62,833 nucleotides of DNA from the NCBI GenBank assembly GCA_029856105.1, contig JAHQWH010000009.1:1-62833 (forward strand), given 5' to 3'. Below the pieces are notes generated by a model. That model was not told where the DNA came from. It ran no database searches and saw nothing but the letters and a program-made list of their open reading frames with translations. The number at the start of each line of letters is the position of its first letter. The stretch's first letter is position 1. Of the stretch, positions 10,102-17,607 are shown in pieces. The position numbers and the translations under genes are program-made. The DNA is from Promethearchaeia archaeon (lineage in GTDB: Archaea; Asgardarchaeota; Lokiarchaeia; Sigyniarchaeales; SOKP01).

Positions 10102-10649
10102 ATTTTAAAACAAGCTAATATCAAAGCATCCTGATATTGATTACCATTAATATTAAGATATTTTCTTAGTATTCCTTCCTCTTCAAAGTTAGAGTTTTTA
10201 AACATTTTAATGGACCTTTCATTTTTAACAGCGATATGTGCTTCGATCCTATTTAGATTTAAGTGGTTAAAAGCAATATTTTTAACTAATTTTATTACTC
10301 GTTTACCTAATCCTTTTTCCCAATATTCTGGAAGAATCCAAATTCCAACACCAGAACGATTATGAAACCAACTTATATTCCAGAGACTAGCTGAGCCAAT
10401 TTTACTATTACTTTTATTATCTCGTAATTCTATAACGTAATTAAATTGAAGATATTTATCCCATGATTTTAGATAATTTTTGATTAATCTTCTTGAATGC
10501 TCTAAAGATCTGAGCGGTCCTAACGATAAAAAATTAGTCATCTCTTTATTAGTAAGACTATTATAAAAAAAAGAAATGTCGTCTTTAGAAACCTTCCTAA
10601 GAAAAAGATTTCCTTCGTTAATTTCATCAATTAATTCGATACTTACCAT
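10098..10649 (-). CDS. GNAT N-acetyltransferase, RimJ/RimL type
   Basis: A 183-residue GNAT-fold enzyme that would transfer acetyl from acetyl-CoA to an amine, often a protein N-terminus or small molecule. Visible features are the N-terminal LFLRKVSKDDISFFYNSLTN (the R-x-x-x-x-D region of the RimJ type), the acetyl-CoA loop region GVGIWILPEYWEKGLGKRVI (a degenerate Q/R-x-x-G-x-G/A), the segment LNRIEAHIAVKNERSIKMFK and the late NFEEEGILRKYL motif. Length is normal for the family. The substrate cannot be read from sequence. Confidence 0.85.
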   Translation of the reverse strand: MVSIELIDEINEGNLFLRKVSKDDISFFYNSLTNKEMTNFLSLGPLRSLEHSRRLIKNYLKSWDKYLQFNYVIELRDNKSNSKIGSASLWNISWFHNRSGVGIWILPEYWEKGLGKRVIKLVKNIAFNHLNLNRIEAHIAVKNERSIKMFKNSNFEEEGILRKYLNINGNQYQDALILACFKI

Positions 10650-10752
10650 TAGTTATTTTATAACTAAAATTGTTTAAAAAATTATAGATTGATATGAGTA
10701 ATATTTGTAAAAAAAAAAGTAAAAAGATTTGGATATAATTTTTGATAATTGA

Positions 10753-11703
10753 CTACATTCCTATATAATGAGGTGTATCCTTAATCTTTCTCCTGCCACC
10801 GCAAACGTCACACTTTGTACCGTCTTCAAATTTTCCCTTACCGCCACATTTTGGACACTTAACCTTTCTATTGAATGCCATTATTCCCTCCTTAGAATCG
10901 GAGGCTCCACTGTTTACTCCGAAGCCCATTTGTTCCATTATTAAGCCTAATTGTTCGTATCTCGTTCCAAATTTGACGCATTTCTTTATTATAAACAAAG
11001 CGGTTGTTGCGGCTTCACCAAACCATTTAGCTTTCTCGTGGACAAGTTTTTCGAATTCCTCTCCTGCAGGTGCAACCCAAGAAGCTAAACCCCAGTCTAC
11101 TGCCGTCTGACCATCAATGGGTTCGCCAAACATTGCCATTCGCAACGCTCTATTAACCCCTATTCTTGCAGCCATTCGAGTAATACCACCATTAGCAGGG
11201 AATATTCCTCTGTTGACTTCTGGTAAACCAATTTTTGATCTATCAGAAACTATAACAATATCACAACATAATACTAATTCGCAGCCTCCACCGAGCGCAA
11301 ATCCATCAACCGCAGCAATTAAAGGTTTTGAGAATTGTTCAATTTCGTCGTAATCACGATGTCGAATTCTCATTGCTAAAGACATGTGCCAGGTGACGTT
11401 TGGTTTTAGACCAGGGCTAAAAGCTGCTGCTAAGTCCGCTCCAGCAGAAAACGCGGGTTTCTTAGTAAAATCTTTCGTACCTCTTAAAACAACAGCTCGA
11501 ACGCTCCCGTCTGTTTCCATAATCCGTAAAGCTCTAGATATTTCTGAAACAGTTTGCTCCGTTAATGCGTTCAATCTATCGGGTCTATTCATCGAAATAA
11601 CGGCGTAATTTCCATCAATTGTCCCTTCTCGAATAACATTACCTTGTTCGTCTGTTTTTGTGGGCCATTCAATTTTAATATGTTCAAATACATTTTCCGA
11701 CAT
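10753..11703 (-). CDS. Enoyl-CoA hydratase/isomerase (crotonase) with C-terminal zinc ribbon
   Basis: A 316-residue crotonase-superfamily enzyme that probably hydrates enoyl-CoA in fatty-acid breakdown. The oxyanion-hole segments FSAGADL (about 85-91) and GFALGGGCEL (134-143) are present, as are both catalytic-type glutamates, Glu142 and Glu162 (in LPEVNRGIFP). Unlike ordinary crotonases (about 260 aa), it ends in a short zinc-binding element at 283-303 with two C-x-x-C-G-G motifs (CPKCGGKG, CDVCGGRR), like the DnaJ-type zinc finger. A ribosome site GAGGT lies just upstream of the ATG. It follows the 3-hydroxyacyl-CoA dehydrogenase gene on the same strand, supporting beta-oxidation or the reverse direction. 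Confidence 0.9.
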   Translation of the reverse strand: MSENVFEHIKIEWPTKTDEQGNVIREGTIDGNYAVISMNRPDRLNALTEQTVSEISRALRIMETDGSVRAVVLRGTKDFTKKPAFSAGADLAAAFSPGLKPNVTWHMSLAMRIRHRDYDEIEQFSKPLIAAVDGFALGGGCELVLCCDIVIVSDRSKIGLPEVNRGIFPANGGITRMAARIGVNRALRMAMFGEPIDGQTAVDWGLASWVAPAGEEFEKLVHEKAKWFGEAATTALFIIKKCVKFGTRYEQLGLIMEQMGFGVNSGASDSKEGIMAFNRKVKCPKCGGKGKFEDGTKCDVCGGRRKIKDTPHYIGM

Positions 11704-11921
11704 AATTAATAACCTCTTTTAATAACCTTTTTTCAATTAATTTAATTAATTTTAAAATTTGATTTATGAATATTTAGTAGTAATTTTTTAGTAATTAAAA
11801 ACTTTCAAATTTTTCATTTTCTAATTTTTAACGTAAATAAAAAGTAATTCAATCTATCAAACCAACAATACAATGGAAAAAAAAGAAAAAATAAATGATT
11901 ATTTTTAATTAAATATTAGAT

Positions 11922-13097
11922 TTATTTTCGCATGCTAACAAAGCCGCCAGTTTTCATCAATTCGCAAGGTTTAAGATATTCCATACCAGTCTTATCTGCT
12001 AACTCTTCTAAAATTTTAGCCCATTTCTCAAATTGTTTTTTACCAGCAGCAAATGGCCCAGGAGTGTTCATTCCCGCCATATTTGCTTCGTCAATTACCT
12101 TGAAGCCTGTTACAACTTTCTCTTCTAATAGGCGGCAACCTTCGTTTAACATAATTGCCATTGAAGTTTCGACTTTAAATAAGCCTGCTTTTTGAGATTT
12201 ATCGATTTTTGGTCTTCCTTTAGACCAATCGTAAAAACCTTGGGCTGTTTTACGCCCAAGTTTCTTGTCTTCAACCATCTTGGTAATAACTTTTCCAGGT
12301 TTAAAATTAGGAGATAATGTTTCTGTGTAATAATTACCCACATGGAACATTGTATCGAGTCCTACATAATCCGTTAACTCACACGGTCCCATTGGCATCA
12401 AAGACCCCGCATCACCGTCAATTTGCTCCCATGGAATTCCTTTCTCAGCTGCTTGATCGAATATCCAATTCATATAAATTTGGACTGGGGCATTCATTCT
12501 GTTAACTATAAATCCAGGTCTATCCTTCAATACTTTAGGAACAAACCTTTTTCCTCTTAAACAAGGTAAAGATTGACCTACTTGAACGCCTATATTCATT
12601 GCCTCATCAGAGCTTTTTTCACCTGCTATTATCTCAATTAATCTCATGAGTATCGGTGGATTAAAGAAATGCATACCAATTACTTTATCTGGTCTATTTG
12701 TTGCTGTAGCAATTTCAGTAATGCTCATCGTAGATGTATTTGTGGCTAAAATACAATGAGCTGGTGCGTTTTCGTCGCAAGTTTTAAAAACTTGTTTTTT
12801 GATATCCATTAATTCAACAACAGCTTCCAATACAAAATCAGCGTCTTTTACTGCACTTGCTGTATCTATAGATTTTTTTAATTTTCCCATAAGATCAGCG
12901 GAAGAAACACCCTCCCCTAACTTTCCTTTGGCTTCAAGTTTCTTTAACCCCTCATCTATTTTTGCAACTCCATTATCAACGAATTCGTCTTTAATATCGA
13001 CTAATGTTACGTTATAACCCGCCATTAGACAGATTTGAGCGGCATTGTGGCCCATTAGGCCGGCACCAATAATAACAACGTTTTTGACATCAACCAT
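11922..13097 (-). CDS. 3-Hydroxyacyl-CoA dehydrogenase
   Basis: A 391-residue NAD-dependent dehydrogenase of beta-oxidation or butyrate-type pathways. The N-terminal Rossmann motif VVIIGAGLMGHNAA (8-20) is clear, as are the catalytic region IGMHFFNPP (His143), Glu155 in RLIEII and Ser122 in NTSTMS. The C-terminal 3HCDH domain (about 205-391) includes RPGFIVNRM. An inserted LRGKRFVPKVLK stretch precedes that motif. It is transcribed toward the crotonase gene with a 218-nt gap. An acyl-CoA dehydrogenase is encoded at 28.0-29.3 kb; a thiolase was not found. Confidence 0.93.
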   Translation of the reverse strand: MVDVKNVVIIGAGLMGHNAAQICLMAGYNVTLVDIKDEFVDNGVAKIDEGLKKLEAKGKLGEGVSSADLMGKLKKSIDTASAVKDADFVLEAVVELMDIKKQVFKTCDENAPAHCILATNTSTMSITEIATATNRPDKVIGMHFFNPPILMRLIEIIAGEKSSDEAMNIGVQVGQSLPCLRGKRFVPKVLKDRPGFIVNRMNAPVQIYMNWIFDQAAEKGIPWEQIDGDAGSLMPMGPCELTDYVGLDTMFHVGNYYTETLSPNFKPGKVITKMVEDKKLGRKTAQGFYDWSKGRPKIDKSQKAGLFKVETSMAIMLNEGCRLLEEKVVTGFKVIDEANMAGMNTPGPFAAGKKQFEKWAKILEELADKTGMEYLKPCELMKTGGFVSMRK

Positions 13098-13270
13098 TTT
13101 TATTTTTCAACCTTTTATTTTTAATTATATTCTTATTTTAATATTTTTCATAAACAGATTGTAATATGTAAACTAATTCGAATTTTTTTTTAACTTTTGA
13201 CATTTTATTTTTCAAAAAGTAAAAATAAATGATCAATTAGAATACAATTAATCTTTAATTTAAAAAAAAT

Positions 13271-13385
13271 TATTGATCTTACGAAAGAGAAGGAAGAAAG
13301 AAGTGTGGATGAGATTGTAATTCAACGAGTAATTGATACCAAAACAAGTAGAGACATAGCCAGGAATTTGTCAATCAGAGGTTGA
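13271..13385 (+). pseudogene. Possible remnant of a helix-turn-helix gene
   Basis: In the 307-base gap between two genes, one plus-strand frame reads about 35 sensible codons to a TGA at 13383: a charged stretch, then VIQRVIDTKTSRDIARNL, which resembles a helix-turn-helix segment. It has no start codon in frame, since an in-frame TAA lies just before it. It is either a decayed 3' end or chance. Nothing else was seen in the gap. Confidence 0.2.
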
Positions 13386-13404
13386 AAGAGAAATTGTATT
13401 CCCA

Positions 13405-13965
13405 TCATACTTTATCAGAGTTGTGAAAAAAAATTAATTCTTCTATGCACACATTTTTTTCAAGATCGTCTTGGAGAAAGTTAATCTCTATCTTTTTAAC
13501 TTTATTTCCCAATAATTTTCGAAAGGCCGTTTCAAAATAACCTTTATTGACTCGGCAAAACGCTTTCCCGGGTTGTAATTTTTCTCTGCGTTTACTTGAC
13601 TCTCTTAAAAAGCAGAAATTTTCTATTACTATTCTAGTTTGCTCTGAATTTAATTGAACTTCTCTAATTTGGATAGAATAAAATTCTTTCAATTCGGTCA
13701 TTAAGATTTCTAAAGCTTCAAAAATTCCAAATTCCTCCTTGTTATGCTTTTCTTTTATCCTTTTAACAATTATCTCTCCTGGTCCTGATCCTATCTGATA
13801 CAGCATTGAAAGCAAACTATTTTTACCGAAAATATCAAGGATTTTATAAACCATTGATTCACTGATTATTTCAAACCCTTTTAACGAATTAATGTTAGAA
13901 ATATCATTTTTAATATTTTTATTTATATCATTTAAAATATCTTCATTTATTTCATCTATTTCCAT
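13405..13965 (-). CDS. V4R/Bet3-like domain protein
   Basis: A 186-residue protein whose centre and C-terminus follow the V4R (4-vinyl reductase, TRAPP/Bet3-related) pattern. A helix with G-x-G (LYQIGSGPGEIIVKRIKEKH, about 77-96) is followed by a long helix and a strand-rich part with conserved-looking cysteines (ENFCFLRES, KAFCRVNKGYF, VCIEEL). V4R domains bind small hydrophobic ligands, and the related Bet3 fold builds eukaryotic TRAPP vesicle-tethering complexes. The N-terminal 30 residues are an Asp/Asn/Ile-rich helix outside the domain. The family call rests on pattern reading, not alignment. Confidence 0.45.
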   Translation of the reverse strand: MEIDEINEDILNDINKNIKNDISNINSLKGFEIISESMVYKILDIFGKNSLLSMLYQIGSGPGEIIVKRIKEKHNKEEFGIFEALEILMTELKEFYSIQIREVQLNSEQTRIVIENFCFLRESSKRREKLQPGKAFCRVNKGYFETAFRKLLGNKVKKIEINFLQDDLEKNVCIEELIFFHNSDKV

Positions 13966-14127
13966 AAAGCAATCCCCTAAATCTACGATATTAATTTTAA
14001 TCGTTAATAATCTTAATTAATAATTTAAACTTGAAACTAAATAAATGTTTAATTTCAATTATAAGATTAAGTGTGATTTTATAAAGTTACATTTTTCGAA
14101 TAAATGTTTAATTGAAAGAACAAAATA

Positions 14128-14679
14128 CTATTGTGTCAAAATACTGGGAACTTCAGCTATATTATTTAATGCATTTTCAAAATCCTTATAGTCAGGTAAT
14201 GATTCAAGACAAACTGAGATGTTTCCCAAATTGTTGTTTCTTTCTACAACGAACTTCTTAATCGTTGGAATAATTATACCCGCACAAATCTTTGCGTTAA
14301 ATCCGATTACTTCTTTCGATATTGGAGGATAAGCGATTGAACGTATCCCTTCTTTATCGGCTAATTTCAGCGAATTCCAGATCGCTAACATCAATTTTTT
14401 TTGATCGTGACCTGCTCTTACATGGATAATAAATTTGGCATTTAAATTGCCGCCAGAGGTAATTACAGCATCCCCAATTGGAACATTTGATATCTTACTA
14501 ATAATACGATTACATTCAACTTGTACTTTATGACCTGCTCCTCTCAATACTCGACACCTTAAGGTACCACTAGGCAAAAGGCGACTATTTGTCGGAATGG
14601 CAATTGCATCGTAGTCAGCATTAATTAAATCGCCGACAAAAATTTCTAAAACCGTGTTATTGATCGTTAATTGATTCAT
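14128..14679 (-). CDS. Macro-domain protein (ADP-ribose binding)
   Basis: A 183-residue single macro domain. Visible landmarks are VGDLINADYDAIAIPTNSRL (the strand and Asp that contact adenine, with N-x-x in the usual place), the loop RGAGHKVQVECNRI, GDAVITSGGNLNAKFIIHVR (the G-D-A-x-x-T-x-G phosphate-binding element) and IAYPPIS (a variant of the usual A-F-P-x-I-x). Macro domains bind or hydrolyse ADP-ribose, O-acetyl-ADP-ribose or ADP-ribosylated protein. Its position beside three phosphatase genes suggests a local group of small modifying enzymes, but no operon is evident. Confidence 0.85.
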   Translation of the reverse strand: MNQLTINNTVLEIFVGDLINADYDAIAIPTNSRLLPSGTLRCRVLRGAGHKVQVECNRIISKISNVPIGDAVITSGGNLNAKFIIHVRAGHDQKKLMLAIWNSLKLADKEGIRSIAYPPISKEVIGFNAKICAGIIIPTIKKFVVERNNNLGNISVCLESLPDYKDFENALNNIAEVPSILTQ

Positions 14680-14817
14680 TAAAAGCTTTCTTAATATTCT
14701 TATATAATTTTTCTAATAGTATCAGTTATTTTTAATACTATCTATACTTTATATAGGCTGATTAAGAGAGCCTTTACAAAAATGTAAGTATTTAAAAGCA
14801 GTCTAAACAAGTTTAGC

Positions 14818-15303
14818 TTATTGATTTATGCGCTTAACTTTTCTAACGAGCGCCTCTACATTTTTTTCGACGATTTCTAATATTTCGTCGTATCGTTTTT
14901 TCCCGGTTTTATAAGGATCTGGAATGTTTATATCCTTTTTATCTGCCCCATTAAATTCTTTCAAAGTATAAAGTTTCTGTTTTAATTGTTCTTGTAAATC
15001 TCTAAATCGTTTTTTAATTTTTGTTAAATGATATCGTTCCATACCTATTATAAGATCTTGTTTTTCTATCAATTCTCTTGTTATGACTTTAGGTTGAAAA
15101 TCACTTATTTCGATACCTTTTGATTGTATATAATCTATTGTCTCTGGTTGAGCGTAATCAAAAGCATCGTGCCACCCTGCGGAATCGAAGACAACTCCTT
15201 TTAACTCATATTTTTTAGCGTAAAAAGCCCCCAGATGTTGTGCTGCTGGCGAACGACATGTGTTTGCGTAACATATGAACAGAATTCGTTTTATTTTCGT
15301 CAT
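14818..15303 (-). CDS. Low-molecular-weight protein tyrosine phosphatase, copy 1
   Basis: A 161-residue LMW-PTP-fold protein. The P-loop CYANTCRS (C-x5-R-S) lies near the N-terminus, after the hydrophobic strand RILFI. The general-acid loop is PDPYKTG, with the Asp in D-P-Y. The SAG strand (FDSAGW) and the D-F-Q-P-K segment are standard for the family, which also includes arsenate reductases. The substrate is unknown. It lies 19 bases downstream of the broken copy 2 on the same strand, and a third copy sits at 19.3-19.8 kb. Confidence 0.88.
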   Translation of the reverse strand: MTKIKRILFICYANTCRSPAAQHLGAFYAKKYELKGVVFDSAGWHDAFDYAQPETIDYIQSKGIEISDFQPKVITRELIEKQDLIIGMERYHLTKIKKRFRDLQEQLKQKLYTLKEFNGADKKDINIPDPYKTGKKRYDEILEIVEKNVEALVRKVKRINQ

Positions 15304-15322
15304 TTTTATTCTTACTAAGTAG

Positions 15323-15828
15323 TTATGATTCGGTTTGATTTATCCGTATTATTTTTTTAATCATTTTTTCGATATTTTTATCAATTATTTTAAGAACTTT
15401 CTGATAAGTCTTAGTACTGGCGTAATATGGATCTATTATATCTAAATCATCAGTTTCTCCGTTAAATTCTTTTAAAGTAAACAATTTTTTGCTGAAGTCG
15501 TTAACCCCTTGATAATTTTCTCTAATATCATTAACATGTGACTTTTCCATCGTTATGATTAAGTCTTGTTTTTCTAACAATTTTCGATTGATTATTTGCG
15601 GTTGAAAATCAGAGTGTTTAATGCCTTTAGAATTTAAATATTCTTGAGATTCGGGTTGCATGTAAGAAAATGCATTTATAAAACCAGCGCTCTCAAAAGT
15701 TAAATTAACATCATATTTCTTGGCGTAATCTCGTGCTAAGTATTCAGCGGGGGGGCTCCTTGCTGTATATCTGTTGTTTTTTAAACAATTCCAGTACAAA
15801 CAAAGAGAACAAATTTGATTCTTTGCAT
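15323..15828 (-). pseudogene. Low-molecular-weight phosphatase, copy 2, P-loop split by a 20-nt insertion
   Basis: Reading from an ATG at 15828 gives MQRIKFVLFVCTGIV and a stop. The rest of a normal LMW-PTP (TARSPPAEYLARDYAKKY onward, to a general-acid loop IIDPYYA) continues in another frame to 15323. Removing exactly 20 nt (15769-15788) restores one frame and an intact P-loop reading CTGNTARS, the C-x5-R-S signature. Everything downstream is well preserved, so the break is recent, or the segment is removed or bypassed at RNA or ribosome level, or it is an assembly error. Without such repair only a short peptide would be made. Confidence 0.8.
15769..15788 (-). repeat. 20-nt extra segment with inverted repeat inside a P-loop codon region
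   Basis: On the coding strand the extra segment contains TTGTTT-AAA-AAACAA, a perfect 6-bp inverted repeat with a 3-nt spacer, and it includes an in-frame TAA. It sits exactly between the Gly and Thr codon region of the phosphatase P-loop. The boundaries can slide by a base or so because of flanking A/T identity. No longer flanking duplication was seen. Confidence 0.7.
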
Positions 15829-15921
15829 AATTCTTTTAGTATAATTAGCAAAATATCTTAAATTTTTCTATAATTAGATTGATCAGCTAGTCGAATTTCA
15901 CGAGTAAAACAAAATTCTTGT

Positions 15922-16152
15922 TTATTTTTTTAGTGTTTTCTTTAGCTCATCTATTTGTAGTTCTAATTTAGATTTTTCTATTTGACAAGCATTTAGTTGA
16001 TTCTGGAGCTTTTGTATTTCTCCTACAACTTTATTTGAGTTCAAAAGAGTATCATATAACTGAGTCTTTAATTTTTTCACATCTAGTTCAAGATTTTTTA
16101 TATATTGCTCATCATTTGGTTCATATGGCCATTCTTCTGACATGCTTTTCAC
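15922..16152 (-). CDS. Small coiled-coil protein
   Basis: A 76-residue protein with a short acidic N-terminus (MSEEWPYEPNDEQYIKNLEL; a start at Met4 is possible) and then a continuous amphipathic helix to the C-terminus with heptad-like Leu/Ile/Val spacing, typical of a dimeric coiled coil. There is no other domain. The longer plus-strand frame across this region reads antisense through two plausible genes and is rejected. It lies just downstream of the OsmC-like gene on the same strand. Function unknown. Confidence 0.6.
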   Translation of the reverse strand: MKSMSEEWPYEPNDEQYIKNLELDVKKLKTQLYDTLLNSNKVVGEIQKLQNQLNACQIEKSKLELQIDELKKTLKK

Positions 16153-16202
16153 ATAGTTTTATTTTTAATTTTATTATTAGAACTATTCATATTAGAGAAT
16201 TT

Positions 16203-16889
16203 TTATTTGAGAGAGACCTTTTGCGTTTCTGGGTTTCGCACAAAATACCCGGTTGTGCCACATTCTTGACATACTTGGGTATTATCATCAAGAAATACCA
16301 TAGATTTCTTAAAACACATGGGACAGATGAAATGAATAAGCTCTTGTTCATTCTTAGAGAATTCTTTTATCATTTCAATCTTGGGCGTTATTGGAGTCTG
16401 AATACAAAACATACAAAAACAGCGTCTTTTCGTATCTTCAAGGATATCATTCAATTCGTTTAGATTTGCATCGCATTCCACCGTTAATTCCAATTTAAAG
16501 TTTTCCACCGCATCAATCCCATCCTCAATCCCAAAACCAGTTGTTAGGTCAATGTCCGCAATAATTCTTATATCAAGTCGTTTTAATTCTATTTTACGCA
16601 TTGCTGCCCATTTGGCAAAAGCAGCAGAGAAGCAACCAGCAAAACCAGCCAAACAATAGTGCACTGGATGAACAGCAGTACCTCCGCCCCCAAGAATAAT
16701 AGTTTCGTCTGTTTGCACTGTTATTTCACCCGCTCTTTCTGTTTTTAATTTTACTTCGAATTGTGGTCCATAATCTACTTCTAATCTCCATTTACCATTT
16801 ATTTCTAAAGCCTTTTTACATTTTGATCGATCTTTGCGGTATGTATCTTGTACTTTCTTGAATCCCTCTACATCAATTCTGTTTAACAT
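16203..16889 (-). CDS. OsmC-family protein with C-terminal zinc ribbon
   Basis: A 228-residue protein. Residues about 30-165 form an OsmC/Ohr-type domain, a family known for thiol peroxidases that reduce organic hydroperoxides. The first conserved Cys lies in the central helix (HYCLAGFAGCFSAAFAKWAA) and the second cysteine region is CFCMFCIQTPIT. The C-terminal 45 residues add a zinc ribbon with C-P-M-C and C-Q-E-C, not usual in bacterial OsmC. The extra cysteines near the redox site leave open a role other than peroxidase, such as a carrier or regulator. It follows the small GTPase gene by 12 nt on the same strand. Confidence 0.8.
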   Translation of the reverse strand: MLNRIDVEGFKKVQDTYRKDRSKCKKALEINGKWRLEVDYGPQFEVKLKTERAGEITVQTDETIILGGGGTAVHPVHYCLAGFAGCFSAAFAKWAAMRKIELKRLDIRIIADIDLTTGFGIEDGIDAVENFKLELTVECDANLNELNDILEDTKRRCFCMFCIQTPITPKIEMIKEFSKNEQELIHFICPMCFKKSMVFLDDNTQVCQECGTTGYFVRNPETQKVSLK

Positions 16890-16901
16890 AGATTTCCCTC
16901 A

Positions 16902-17435
16902 TTATAAGACTTCTTTATACATAGAATATAATTTTTCTATTATCGCCTTAAATGCATTGCCTACTCCATTTCCTGTTTTTGCAGATGTTCTGTATACTCC
17001 TAAATAATCTTCTTTCGCACTTAATTCCTCAAAACTACTTTCATCTATTTCAGTATCTCCAACTAAATCTGTTTTATTTGCGAATATTATAATTGGGATA
17101 TCTTCGCAATACTGATTGATTTCATTATACCATTTCATAACATTCTTTAAGCTTTCATTTCCCTTATTATTTCGTTCTAATGAATAAACTATTATTACTG
17201 CTTTACTATCCTCATAGAACGAGGAACGAATGATTTGGAAATCATCTTGACCAGCTAGATCCCAGAAGAAAAGCTTAATATCATCTCCATTTATCTTTTG
17301 TTCATAAATAGAAAATTGAGCTCCGATTGTAGAGATATAATCTTCTTGAAATTCTCCTTGAGTATACTTTTTAATAAGGGAGGTTTTTCCTACTCCACCA
17401 TCCCCAATTATCGTTATTTTAAAAACAAATCTCAT
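16902..17435 (-). CDS. Ras/Rab-like small GTPase
   Basis: A 177-residue single-domain GTPase. The P-loop GDGGVGKTS (11-19), a switch-I Thr in YISTIG, G3 WDLAGQ (58-63, with the catalytic Gln), G4 NKTD (120-123) and G5 TSAK are all intact, so it should bind and hydrolyse GTP. The C-terminus (YSMYKEVL) has no cysteine, so eukaryote-style prenylation is unlikely. Close relatives are the expanded Asgard Ras/Rab families. It is divergent from the MFS-longin fusion at 17608; longin and roadblock domains are known GTPase partners, which makes that pairing interesting. Confidence 0.95.
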   Translation of the reverse strand: MRFVFKITIIGDGGVGKTSLIKKYTQGEFQEDYISTIGAQFSIYEQKINGDDIKLFFWDLAGQDDFQIIRSSFYEDSKAVIIVYSLERNNKGNESLKNVMKWYNEINQYCEDIPIIIFANKTDLVGDTEIDESSFEELSAKEDYLGVYRTSAKTGNGVGNAFKAIIEKLYSMYKEVL

Positions 17436-17607
17436 AAAATTCTCTCAATAAATATGATTTAAATGTTAATTTAACTTTGTTCATAAATTCTATATAAAAT
17501 TATCTGCATACAAGTCAAATTTAATAAAACTTATTTACAGAAGTGTAAATTATTAAACCATACAATTAAATTTTCATAAAAATAAGTAATCCTAATGCTG
17601 ATATATT

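Noticed and set aside
10871..11608. Three plus-strand frames opposite the crotonase gene
   Set aside because: They are mirror frames of a well-conserved enzyme and carry no domain.
16035..16463. 142-codon plus-strand frame opposite the coiled-coil and OsmC genes
   Set aside because: It is antisense to two genes with recognisable products and has no protein-like motif of its own.
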